Below are positions 16,959 to 25,136 of a stretch of 41,513 bases of DNA, in pieces (position 1 is the stretch's first letter; each line of letters begins with the position of its first letter). A program made the translations under genes and the position numbers. Origin of the DNA: Patescibacteria group bacterium UBA2023 (GTDB lineage: Bacteria > Patescibacteriota > Gracilibacteria > BD1-5 > UBA2023); contig DDBV01000008.1 in the NCBI GenBank assembly GCA_002335145.1, forward strand, positions 1-41,513, written 5' to 3'. Under the pieces are notes generated by a model. That model saw only the letters and a program-made list of their open reading frames with translations. It had not been told where the DNA came from and did not search any database.

Positions 16959-16985
16959 ACGCACCCATATCCGGGCGCGTTTTTT
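16959..16985 (+). terminator. intrinsic terminator before the exonuclease gene
   Basis: Hairpin ACGCACCC (16959-16966) with GGGCGCGT (16973-16980), one A-C mismatch, followed by six T (16980-16985). It probably ends the transcript of the 69-residue protein gene, 57 nt after its stop. Confidence 0.65.
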
Positions 16986-17000
16986 CGTAAGTTTCTTCCT

Positions 17001-17606
17001 ATGAAAGTCTTCATCTTCGATACCGAGACCACCGGATTCCCCGTCCGAGACGGTACAATCGAGGAGCAGCCGTATATCGTCCAGTTTGCGGGGATTCTCA
17101 TTGACATTGATCCTACCACGGGCGCGTATACCGAGCTCGACCGCATCGACGAGCTCGTCCGTCCGCGTGTGCCGATCCCGTTCGGTGCGTCGTCCATCCA
17201 TGGTATCTACGACCGGGATGTCGCCGATAAGCCGTATATCGAGGAGCGTATGGACATGTTCCTGCGCTATCTCAATACCGCTGACGCCGTGGTGGGACAC
17301 AACGTCGAATTCGACGAGACGATCATCGCGGGCGAGCTCGCGCGGCTCGGGCGATCCGGAGACTATCAGCCCATGAAATCCCTCTGTACCATGCGGCTCT
17401 CCACCGACCACTGCCAATTGCAGGGGCGGGGATTCTCCTTCAAGCCGCCCAAGCTCTCGGAGCTCCATTCTCACCTGTTCGGTGAATGGTTTTCTGGAGC
17501 TCACAACGCGATGGTGGATGTGGAAGCCACGACCCGCTCCTTCGCCGAGCTTGTGAAGCGCAAGGTGATCGTACTCGAAGAAAACAGTGTTATGCGCCTG
17601 TTCTAA
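17001..17606 (+). CDS. DEDDh 3'-5' exonuclease (DnaQ-like)
   Basis: A 201-residue stand-alone 3'-5' exonuclease of the DnaQ superfamily. All catalytic residues are visible: Asp7 and Glu9 in FDTETTG, Asp105 in GHNVEFDE, and His168 and Asp173 in HNAMVDVEA, giving the DEDDh type. It could be the proofreading subunit of DNA polymerase III, an RNase T/oligoribonuclease-like enzyme, or a repair exonuclease; the sequence does not decide. It is followed 13 nt later by a Nudix gene, which suggests a nucleotide or DNA-quality unit. Stop is TAA. Confidence 0.9.
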   Translation: MKVFIFDTETTGFPVRDGTIEEQPYIVQFAGILIDIDPTTGAYTELDRIDELVRPRVPIPFGASSIHGIYDRDVADKPYIEERMDMFLRYLNTADAVVGHNVEFDETIIAGELARLGRSGDYQPMKSLCTMRLSTDHCQLQGRGFSFKPPKLSELHSHLFGEWFSGAHNAMVDVEATTRSFAELVKRKVIVLEENSVMRLF

Positions 17607-17619
17607 CCCCCCGAAACCC

Positions 17620-18150
17620 ATGTGGAAGACCGTTGCGACCAGACAGATATTCTCCCATCCGCGCCTCACGCTTATAGAGGATGAGGTATTGCTCCCGAAC
17701 GGAGAGCCAACGACCTACTTGCGATTCGATGATCGAGGAGGATCGACCACTTCCGTTATTGCCATTCGGGATGATGGAAAAATTCTCGTGCAGCGAGAGT
17801 ATTCCCATCCGCTCAGCCGTATTATATGGCAGCTGCCGGGCGGCGGAATCTATGCATGAGAGAATATCGAAGATGCCACGAATCGCGAGCTCATGGAGGA
17901 GTCGGGATTTCGAGCCGGGACACTCCGTCCGCTCGGGAGTTACTGCGGATACCATCGGCGCACCACCGTCCGGACATGGGTATTCCTCGCGACCGACCTC
18001 ACCGCAGAATCTCTTCCTGGAGACCCCGAGGAGTCAATAGAGAGCCATTGGATGACTGAGTCTGAGATTGATGCACTCGTCCGCTCGGGAGAATTCGAGG
18101 ATGGTTTTAGTCTCGCAACGTGGTGTCTCTACAAGACCAGAGCAGTATAG
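17620..18150 (+). CDS. Nudix hydrolase
   Basis: A 176-residue Nudix protein. The Nudix box reads GGIYA-[TGA]-ENIEDATNRELMEESGF; with TGA (17857-17859) as Gly the spacing G-x5-E-x7-REUxEExGU is exact. The upstream LVQREYSHPLSRIIWQLPGG is typical of ADP-ribose or sugar-nucleotide pyrophosphatases. The substrate is not certain. The ATG at 17620 lies 13 nt after the exonuclease stop. Stop is TAG. Confidence 0.92.
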
Positions 18151-18206
18151 GATTCATTGCCATACCACGGAATCCCTGTCCTCAAGCGCAATCATATGCC
18201 GCCGGT

Positions 18207-18234
18207 TTGAAATTTCGTCCGCACGGAGTATACT
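18207..18234 (+). promoter_or_regulatory. promoter of the secreted coiled-coil protein gene
   Basis: TTGAAA (18207-18212), 16-bp spacer, TATACT (18229-18234). Predicted start near 18241, a 22-nt leader to the ATG at 18263. Confidence 0.65.
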
Positions 18235-18262
18235 TGCCGGAAGTTATTTCCCATCACCGCCT

Positions 18263-19957
18263 ATGAACCGCCTACTCGCCGGGTGCGTTGCCGTCATTGT
18301 GTCCACCGTCTCCGTAGTATCCGTGTACGCCGCGACCAACAAAGAAACCGTGATCGCTGGGATCGATTCGCTTGTCTCGGAAATCCGCACCACCCGCACG
18401 GCCCGCGCGGATGCTTTGCTCACCGCCGCAACGACCCTCTCGAACGAATATGAAAAGGCCATGACCGCCTCCGGAGTCTCCGCCGATGATGTCGATACGC
18501 TGTTTGCTGCCGGAAAAATCACGGGGACGCCGTTCCGCCAGTCGGTATCGAGCCAGTACCGCTCGCTTGTAGACTCACTCTTCTCCGACATAGATAACGT
18601 CTCGGCATCACTTCTCGCTTCGCGTACGGACATCGTACTTGGATACAGCGATCTCACAGACGGGCAGAAGAAGACGTTTGAATCCGAGATTGCCGCCTCC
18701 CGGAATCAGTATGCGACATTTGTGAGCGGGAGTCAGTCTGCGATAGACGCATTTCTCTCCGCGAATCGCGCAACACTCAAGACCGAAGTTGCCCGCCTCG
18801 TCACGATTGCGGCCGAAGAACGCGATACGCTCGCGGTATTACGCGATATTCGTTCGCGCTATGCGACGCTCGAATCCGGACTGGATACGATGAAGTCCGA
18901 TATGGACTACATCCGAACCAATATTCTTGACGCGCTCCAAAATAACATCACCTTCCTTGCCGAAGAAAAGGCCAAATATCTCGTTCGTATGCAGGCGAAC
19001 TTCGATGCGGGAATAGAGAAGGCTATCGCCTACGAGCGAGTTCGTGCCCGCAAGGGAGATATTGAGGTCTACCGCGATGTTCTCCTGCAACGGTGGCAAT
19101 CCTATGCCGATACGAATTTTGCCGATGATCAGATGCTCCTGCTGTCGTACCTCAAGGCGCAGAATATCGTAGACTCCGAGAAGGCACTCCGGCAGACGAT
19201 CTACACCGATTCTGGCATAATCCGGTATGCGGAGGTTCTCGCCGATGCGGATGGACTCTTCTCAAGAATCCAAAAACTCCAGTCCGACATCGTCTCAACG
19301 AATGCCGACCTTGCTAATCTAAAGACCCGTTATGCAGGAGGGGCATCGTCCATTGCGACCGATCTCAAGACCGACCTTGCGAACGCCTACTCGGAGAAGC
19401 TCGTGGAGTACCAAGATGAATTTCAGGACTACATCGAAACCGTTGCCGCTGATCAGACGAATCTGGAGCAGCTCGTGAGCTCTGAGAACCAGGCCAACGA
19501 GCTCGAAAAACAGCAAAATGCTTCCTACATCCGGATCATGGAGCTCGAGAAGAGCGTCATTGACACGACGATCGCCGGGTCCCACTCGGTAGAATTCGCG
19601 CGCGATACTATCGCGGCGTTCGAGAGTCGGATCAAGACACTCGCTGCGAAGGGGGACTCGCGCGTGAAACGTCGGGCTGACCAGCTCATTCACGATGCTC
19701 GTTACCAGCTTGTAAATCGCATTCTTCTCCAGGACGAATATACACCCTACACCAAGAGTCGATCGGTCATTGTGACGGCCGTCTCCGAGAGAATCGCCGG
19801 AATCGAACAACAGAAAGGCGTAGATGCCACACTCGAGTATCTCAAGAAGGTGGATTCGAAGATCGAGATCGCGCTTGCTTCGGGACTCTCGGTCAAGAAT
19901 ACCCATCTCCTGCTCTCCGTCCGCCGCGCGCTCTACGACTATATCCGGACACACTAA
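18263..19957 (+). CDS. secreted coiled-coil protein, unknown function
   Basis: A 564-residue protein with a signal peptide (residues 1-23, MNRLLAGCVAV to VYA). Almost all of the rest is charged helix with heptad-like spacing, rich in Ala, Asp, Glu, Leu and Arg and without Cys or Pro clusters, so a long exported coiled coil is likely. There is no visible anchor or sortase signal. The ATG at 18263 is chosen because the signal peptide starts there and a promoter lies 22 nt before; the frame also runs upstream without need. It contains no UGA. Possible roles are cell-surface structure or contact with a host cell; nothing in the sequence proves either. A perfect terminator follows. Confidence 0.85.
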   Translation: MNRLLAGCVAVIVSTVSVVSVYAATNKETVIAGIDSLVSEIRTTRTARADALLTAATTLSNEYEKAMTASGVSADDVDTLFAAGKITGTPFRQSVSSQYRSLVDSLFSDIDNVSASLLASRTDIVLGYSDLTDGQKKTFESEIAASRNQYATFVSGSQSAIDAFLSANRATLKTEVARLVTIAAEERDTLAVLRDIRSRYATLESGLDTMKSDMDYIRTNILDALQNNITFLAEEKAKYLVRMQANFDAGIEKAIAYERVRARKGDIEVYRDVLLQRWQSYADTNFADDQMLLLSYLKAQNIVDSEKALRQTIYTDSGIIRYAEVLADADGLFSRIQKLQSDIVSTNADLANLKTRYAGGASSIATDLKTDLANAYSEKLVEYQDEFQDYIETVAADQTNLEQLVSSENQANELEKQQNASYIRIMELEKSVIDTTIAGSHSVEFARDTIAAFESRIKTLAAKGDSRVKRRADQLIHDARYQLVNRILLQDEYTPYTKSRSVIVTAVSERIAGIEQQKGVDATLEYLKKVDSKIEIALASGLSVKNTHLLLSVRRALYDYIRTH

Positions 19958-19967
19958 TCTCGCGTTC

Positions 19968-19997
19968 AAAAATACCTCCCGTACGGGAGGTATTTTT
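19968..19997 (+). terminator. bidirectional intrinsic terminator
   Basis: Arms AAAAATACCTCCC (19968-19980) and GGGAGGTATTTTT (19985-19997) around a GTAC loop. It serves the coiled-coil gene and the convergent HD gene, whose stop codon (19996-19998) overlaps the T tail. Confidence 0.95.
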
Positions 19998-21078
19998 ATT
20001 CGGCGGCGAATGTGCTTGAGTTCTTGAGAGAAGCGTAGAGCTCGGAAAACTCTCAGGAGTATCATGGCAACTCTCCGGTGATCGCATTGACCACATCCAC
20101 CGCGAGCGCAAAATCCTCCTTTGATTGCGACTCTACGAGTCTGAGGATCTTGAGGGCGATCGATTCGAGTTCTGCGATACTATCTTCAATATGTGCGTCG
20201 ATCCGCGACTGCTTGTGTGGGTCGGGTGCCGCGGTGTCACGGGTGGCCAGTACCCCATGTCGGTAGGAGGGAAATATTCGCAAATGCCCATGCGCGGTGC
20301 CCTGCGTATGGTCGATGAGTTTTACGAGAAACGCGATGAGATCACCTGTATGTGCCGTCTCAAAGGTCGAATGTTTCGGCTTGCCTGTTTCATACTTCCG
20401 GAGGATATTCTCGATGGTCGTGGCATAAGCCCCCGAGAGCGTGCGCCTGAGTATGAGCTTCAGTGCAGCTTCCTCTTCTTCGCGCTTTCGTTGTGCGAAA
20501 CGTTGTACTTCGCTCGTCGGGAGTTCCGTCTCGATGATACGCCCATGATCGCCCCAGGGGAATTCCAGAAGGTCGTGTCAGATGATCGTATGCGTGAGCC
20601 GACGCATCGATGTGGTACTCCCAACGAGCGAAAAAACCTTGTCGTAGTGAGTATCGAGAATGTCGAGCATGCCAACAACGTGGGTGAGATTCGAGTCGCG
20701 GGCTGCTTCTCGGAGATTCTCTGGGAGTCTCGTGGTCGTGAACGTGCCAGTAAGCCATCGCTCCGTAGCCGAGAGCATGCAGGTGATCGGCACTACTCCG
20801 GCGAGTTCCAAGGATGAGAATCCCATGCCTTCGCGCCGCCAGATACGATGCTCGAAAAATGCTGCAATATCACGCTCGAAGTGGGGAAATCCATCAATAG
20901 GCTCAAGCGGCCATACCCGCATATCCGAGCCCATTGCGAGGACCTCTTTCACACGCTGTACTGTGGGACCGAGGCGATCATCGTTGCAGAGTACGAGCTC
21001 TCACGCGTTGGGCGCGAGAGCATTGCCTCGTTTTCGGACTGCGGGGATGATCGGAATGAACCTGGGAGCAAACTCCAT
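19996..21078 (-). CDS. HD-domain phosphohydrolase, four in-frame UGA
   Basis: A 360-residue protein seen whole only with UGA as Gly (21003-21001, 20580-20578, 20064-20062, 20055-20053). The UGA at residue 167 supplies the Gly directly before the HD motif: HTII-[G]-HDLLEFPWGD, with His168-Asp169. An upstream conserved-type His is in SNLTHVVGML, and a downstream KREEEEAALKLI helix fits the YfbR-like HD fold, which acts on nucleotides. The first ~110 residues are a separate unrecognised domain, and residues 265-360 are helical. It lies 54 nt downstream of rarA, with a possible promoter of its own. Stop is TAA. Confidence 0.85.
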
Positions 21079-21103
21079 AGGAACGAATAATGGAATGAGA
21101 TTC

Positions 21104-21131
21104 TATTTACTGATAATTATTTATTTGTCAA
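21104..21131 (-). promoter_or_regulatory. possible promoter of the HD gene
   Basis: TTGACA (21131-21126), 16-bp spacer, TAAATA (21109-21104), in the AT-rich gap after rarA. Predicted leader about 20 nt to the ATG at 21078. The -10 is weak. Confidence 0.4.
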
Positions 21132-21132
21132 A

Positions 21133-22344
21133 CTATTCTCCTGTGAGGTATTTTCTGCCTTCGAGTTCTTTTGGGAAATGGTCTTGGTCGATCTTCTCTA
21201 CTTCTCCGTTTTCACATCGGTAATCGTGTGCGTACTTGTACCCCTTTCCGTAGCCGAGCTCTTTCATGAGCTTTGTTGGGGCGTTGCGGATGTTCATGGG
21301 GACTGGGAGATTACCGTATTTCGAGATATCCTCGTGCACCATGTGCGAGAGGCGGTAGACCGCGTTGTTTTTCGGTGCGCGGCCGAGATAGATCGCGAGT
21401 TCGTAGATGAAGAGTTCGCACTCGGGCATGCCGATTTTTTGCACCGCTTCGTAGACAGCATTGGCGAGTACGAGGGCGTGCGTGTCCCGCAGGCCTATGT
21501 CCTCTGCGGCGAACCGGATGAGCCGCCGCACCACATAGAGCGGGTCTTCGCCACCTGCGAGCATTCGCCCGATCCAGTAGCACGCGGCATCCGGGTCGGA
21601 GTCGCGCAGGCACTTGTGCACGGCGGAAATGATATTGTAGTGCTCCTCGCTGTCGCGGTCGTAGTAGAGACTTTTCTCCACGGCTCGCAGGATATCGTCC
21701 CGCCGGACTTCGCCTTCCGAGAGTGCGAGCACGGTCTCGAGCAGATTGAGGGAATTTCGCAGATCGCCGTTGCCCATCTCGGCAACGAGTCGGAGGCAAT
21801 CGTCCCCAATTGTCACTCACTCGAACCGTGACAGAATCGTATCTTTTCGGGTCTGGAAGAGAGAGAAAACCGATGCTGGTGACACCTGGCGAAACGTATA
21901 GACGCGCACACGAGAGAGTAGGGCATTATTGATCGTGAAGCTCGGATTCTCGGTTGTTGCACCAATGAGCACGATAATGCCCTTCTCGACAAATGGCAGC
22001 AGGACATCCTGCTGCGCCTTGTTCCACCGATGGATCTCATCGAGAAAAACGATAGTCGGCCGTCCTCCTGGAAAATTCGTCCGTGCCCTTGAGATGATCT
22101 TCGTCATATCCTCTTTGCGACTTATCACGCCCGAGAGGTGGAAGAACTCGGCATCGATGGCCTTGGAAATGAGGAATGCCACCGTGGTCTTGCCGGTGCC
22201 GGGAGGCCCCCAAAAAATCATGCTCGGCACATGGCCACGCTCCAAAAATCGGCGAATCGGCCCACCGGGACCGACGAGATGATTCTGTCAGACGAAGTCA
22301 TCGAGTGTGGTTGGGCGCAGGGCCGAAGAGAGTGGTTCGAGCAT
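21133..22344 (-). CDS. rarA: replication-associated recombination ATPase RarA/MgsA
   Basis: A 403-residue AAA+ clamp-loader-like ATPase that acts at stalled forks. The N-terminus reads MLEPLSSALRPTTLDDFV-[TGA]-QNHLVGPGGPIRR, where the TGA (22290-22288) is the conserved Gly of the family VGQ motif. Walker A GPPGTGKTT (46-54), Walker B VFLDEIHR and sensor 1 GATTENPSF follow. A second TGA (21819-21817) lies in SRFE-G-VTIGDDC. The C-terminal half has the usual ISAVHKCLRDSDPDAACYW and LYVVRRLIRFAAEDIGL segments. Length is close to the family norm (~440). Stop is TAG. A 36-bp perfect palindrome lies 8 nt before the start. Confidence 0.97.
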
Positions 22345-22352
22345 AAAACGAA

Positions 22353-22388
22353 AGTACGAGAATAATTATATATAATTATTCTCGTACT
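22353..22388. repeat. 36-bp perfect palindrome between the orphan gene and rarA
   Basis: The 18-bp arms AGTACGAGAATAATTATA (22353-22370) and TATAATTATTCTCGTACT (22371-22388) are exact reverse complements with no spacer. It lies between the stop of the minus-strand orphan gene (22420) and the rarA start (22344) and contains a TATAAT on both strands. It could be a terminator/attenuator hairpin, a repressor site or an integration scar. Confidence 0.8.
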
Positions 22389-22419
22389 GCTACCCGAAAG
22401 GAAAATATCATTCCAATAC

Positions 22420-23226
22420 TTATGAAGTTCTGATGTTACTTGTTATTGTACCATTATCGGCCATTAAGAGAAGCCTTGCAGCAAGCATATTATCGATGAT
22501 TTTTCCTATTCGTGTTTTTACTCATTCGATATCGTCTTTGTTTTCTGCTAATATATTGATAAGAGGAGTTCTCGGTAGAGAAGTTTTTTCTAGTAAAGCC
22601 AAAAGATCCATAACGTAGTCTCCATGACCATTAATACTTCATGGATCCATGAAGTATAGTTCTTCGATTCCTACTTCACCATGTCAAGGCTCGTATGCTA
22701 CTAGCTGAAATGGAGTGATATCTATGGCTGAGAGTTCACGAATAACACTCTCGAGAGTTATTTCTGGAGTTGGTACTGTCTGGGTAGTAGAGAGTTGTTC
22801 CCAGAGGATAGATGCGATTTGTCTACCAGAAAGACTTGAAAAATCAGGTTCATTTTCAGTTTTGTCATGGTCTGGTACACTACAAGGTTTTCAGGTTACC
22901 GTTCCATTGACAGTAATCTCTAACGTGTAACGATAGTAAACATGTCATTCGGCTTTTATACCAAGAAATAGAGGATGACTTTTATGTCTTTGACTCACAG
23001 TCACATCAACCGGACTGTCTCCAATTTGTGCCAATAGTCAGTATCAGTGTCTTACCTTACGGAGATTACGTACCAGGCAGGCATATAACGCTTTTGCATC
23101 AGTGTTAGTGCCATTGATGGCATTCATGGCAGTACGGGCGGAAGACGTAGTCACGATACCTGTTCATGTAGTGGCTACATTACTCGAATTGGAGGTCACG
23201 CCACCTTTTTCTCGTGAGTTTTCCAT
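22420..23226 (-). CDS. orphan protein with eight in-frame UGA, AT-rich
   Basis: A 268-residue frame, ATG at 23226 to TAA at 22422-22420, with no TAA or TAG but eight TGA codons, so under the standard code no long gene appears on this strand. It starts MENSREKGGVTSN. The N-terminal part is Ser/Thr/Asn-rich, the middle has beta-like segments (DVTVSQRH, YRYTLEITVNGTVTG), and the C-terminal ~130 residues look helical (PLINILAENKDDIEGVKTRI). Codon use (ATA, TTA, AGA, ACT) and base composition are clearly more AT-rich than the neighbours. I recognise no family. The length without other stops in AT-rich DNA, plus UGA density higher than in neighbours, argues for a real, recently acquired gene from another code-25 genome or phage. 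Confidence 0.72.
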
Positions 23227-23237
23227 AATTATTGTTC

Positions 23238-23267
23238 TGAAATAAGCACCAAGCCCCCCTTATTTCA
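23238..23267. repeat. 9-bp inverted repeat upstream of the orphan gene
   Basis: TGAAATAAG (23238-23246) and CTTATTTCA (23259-23267) around 12 nt, placed 11-41 nt before the orphan start on the minus strand and just downstream of a possible -10 (TATGAT, 23272-23267). An operator is plausible. Confidence 0.45.
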
Positions 23268-23311
23268 TCATATTTCTCTAAAGAATGCAAAATCTCATCA
23301 TCTTCAAGTAT

Positions 23312-23339
23312 TTGGTGATTTATCAAAATCCCATACAAT
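23312..23339 (+). promoter_or_regulatory. promoter of RNase P RNA
   Basis: TTGGTG (23312-23317), 16-bp spacer, TACAAT (23334-23339). It places the 5' end near 23346, at the start of the P1 helix. Confidence 0.5.
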
Positions 23340-23343
23340 GCTC

Positions 23344-23712
23344 CCTCCCTCGGTAGGAGGCGCGCGCCTCGAAAGAGGAGGAAAGTCCGGACACCACCGT
23401 GGCAAGCATGGCAGGTAACGCCTGCGGTCGCGTTGTATACCCAAAAGGGCGCGATACGGCCAGTGCCACAGAGACAATACTATCCCTCCGGGGAGAAAGG
23501 TGAAAAGCCCCGCGGTGCCCGAGAGGGCTACGGGGGGACGCTCGCGAGAGCGTGGGTAAACCCCATGTGGTGCAAGGGGAATGGTACGGCTTCGCGGATT
23601 CGCGTCACGGCGAGCGAACGCCGTATACCCCGCACGAGGCTTCGGGCGACCGAAGCCCACAGAGAGATGCGCGCAGAGATACAGAATCCGGCTTATTACT
23701 TCCGAGGGGCTT
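23344..23712 (+). ncRNA. rnpB: RNase P RNA (type A)
   Basis: The catalytic RNA of RNase P, which matures tRNA 5' ends. The universal 5' core GAGGAAAGTCCGG is at 23378-23390, and the 3' core ACAGAATCCGGCTTAT at 23681-23696; together they form P4. Ends pair as P1: CCCTCGG (23347-23353) with CCGAGGG (23702-23708). A T run after 23710 probably ends the transcript. Length (~365 nt) fits bacterial type A. The exact ends are estimated within a few bases. adk starts about 30 nt downstream. Confidence 0.95.
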
Positions 23713-23740
23713 TTTAGGACTATCAACCATCATTCTTTCC

Positions 23741-24370
23741 ATGAACCTCATCCTCATCGGTATCCAGGGCAGCGGCAAGGGGACCCAGGCGGCGAAGATT
23801 CTGGAGCGGTACGACTGCGTCGGATTCGACACCGGTCGGGCACTTCGAGAATTCGCGGAAGGAGACTCCGACGAAGCTCGCGAGGTGGACGCCATCCTCA
23901 AGGCCGGGAAACTCGTACCGACCCGTGTGGTCGCGATGGTCGTACGGGATTTTGTCGAGCGTGCCGGAGATACCACGATCCTCTTCGACAGCGTTATCCG
24001 CTCCGCGGAGCAAAACGATGCGCTCGGTGATATTGTTGGGTGCGATGCGGCAGTTCTCTATTTCCATCTCGACGAGGAGACGGCGATCAGGCGACTGCTG
24101 GGGCGAAAGATCGATCCGGTCACCAAGGAAGTTTTCGGCCCCGAGATGGATGTGAATCCCAAGACCGGCAATACGCTCGTCCACCGCTCCGATGATACGC
24201 TCGACGCGATCAAGAGCCGACTCGAGTGGTCCAAGAAGGACACGCTGCCCGTGCTCGACATCTGGCGCAAGGAGGGAAGGACGATTCATACGGTGGACGC
24301 ATCCCAGTCTCCGGACGAGGTATTCGTTGATCTGTGTGAGATTCTCGACCCGATCATGCCGATTCGTTAA
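23741..24370 (+). CDS. adk: adenylate kinase
   Basis: A 209-residue AMP kinase (ATP + AMP to 2 ADP). The P-loop GIQGSGKGTQ (7-16), the AMP-binding segment with TGRALRE, and FDSVIRSAEQNDAL in place of the usual DGFPRT-type motif are visible. LGRKIDPVTKEVFG (about 120-133) starts a compact LID without a Cys4 zinc site. The altered FDSVIR motif is unusual but keeps the Arg. It is separated from secY, its common neighbour, and instead sits behind rnpB, perhaps by read-through. Stop is TAA. Confidence 0.9.
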   Translation: MNLILIGIQGSGKGTQAAKILERYDCVGFDTGRALREFAEGDSDEAREVDAILKAGKLVPTRVVAMVVRDFVERAGDTTILFDSVIRSAEQNDALGDIVGCDAAVLYFHLDEETAIRRLLGRKIDPVTKEVFGPEMDVNPKTGNTLVHRSDDTLDAIKSRLEWSKKDTLPVLDIWRKEGRTIHTVDASQSPDEVFVDLCEILDPIMPIR

Positions 24371-24418
24371 CAAGGAGCACTCTACTAATCCTGTCAACAA
24401 AGAAGGTAAGAAAATGGT

Positions 24419-24446
24419 TTGACCCCTCGACAAAGATACCTACTAT
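24419..24446 (+). promoter_or_regulatory. promoter embedded in the adk terminator
   Basis: TTGACC (24419-24424), 16-bp spacer, TACTAT (24441-24446). The -10 occupies the loop of the terminator hairpin. Predicted start near 24453, 27 nt before the ATG at 24480. Confidence 0.45.
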
Positions 24447-24467
24447 TCTTGGCAGGTATCTTTTTTT
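24432..24467 (+). terminator. adk terminator
   Basis: AAAGATACCT (24432-24441) pairs with AGGTATCTTT (24454-24463), followed by more T to 24467. Located 61 nt after the adk stop. Confidence 0.85.
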
Positions 24468-24479
24468 ATCCCCTTGTTT

Positions 24480-24926
24480 ATGGTTGTCACATTTATCACA
24501 TACGGATCGAGATCTCATGAGGTATCTCCGATCGATTCGGAAGGTGCTGAGTTGGTGCTTACGACAATCCGGGATATGCATGATGAGCTTCTTGAGTGCG
24601 TAAACGGTGAGGATGCCGGGAATACAAATGGGGATGCGGTTGCCGAGGAAATTATCCAGATGGCTGAGGAGCTGCTGCTTCAGGATCATGTTCCACCGCT
24701 TCTATGGTACCCGCTCGCGCTCGCGTACTGGTATCTCAACATGCCAACATGAACCATCACCGCGATCGTCCGGGATGGAAAAATAGCACTCGATACGGCA
24801 ATCGCCGAGTCTCGGGCACAACAAATGGTCGATGCGACCGAAGAGGATATGGGATTTCTTGAATCGATGCTCGACGATCGCGATGCGATCGATGGTCTTT
24901 CTCCCTCGATTCGACTGGCTGCGTAG
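24480..24926 (+). CDS. hypothetical acidic protein, one in-frame UGA
   Basis: A 148-residue protein with a TGA-encoded Gly at 24750-24752 (NMPT-G-TITAIVRDG). It is acidic, with a helical middle (GDAVAEEIIQMAEELLLQD) and a C-terminal MVDATEEDMGFLESM. No family recognised. With UGA as Gly the frame is also open back to an ATG at 24414, which has a purine stretch before it, but that start would place the adk terminator inside the gene. The ATG at 24480 fits the embedded promoter. Stop is TAG. Confidence 0.65.
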
Positions 24927-25136
24927 ATCGCGCACCGAATTCATTTAAGATTTCGCGGGATCGGCTCGGGGGGGATTCTCTGAGCTGGTTGTCGTGACGA
25001 GTGTTCTTGTCTGAAAAGCCTCCTCACCCGCGCAGAGGGGATTGATTTTCCGGAATATTCCCGGTATTTTTCGTGGATCTGGATTTTTCGAGGAAAAATT
25101 GCTGGAAAATTCCACGATACGGCGTAGCATGCGTGC

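Noticed and set aside
20125..20817. 230-codon plus-strand open frame
   Set aside because: It is the antisense of the HD-domain gene, which has a real family motif and continues through UGA codons.
22433..22618. Short AT-rich plus-strand frame (61 codons)
   Set aside because: It is antisense to the 268-codon orphan gene and has no promoter or similarity.
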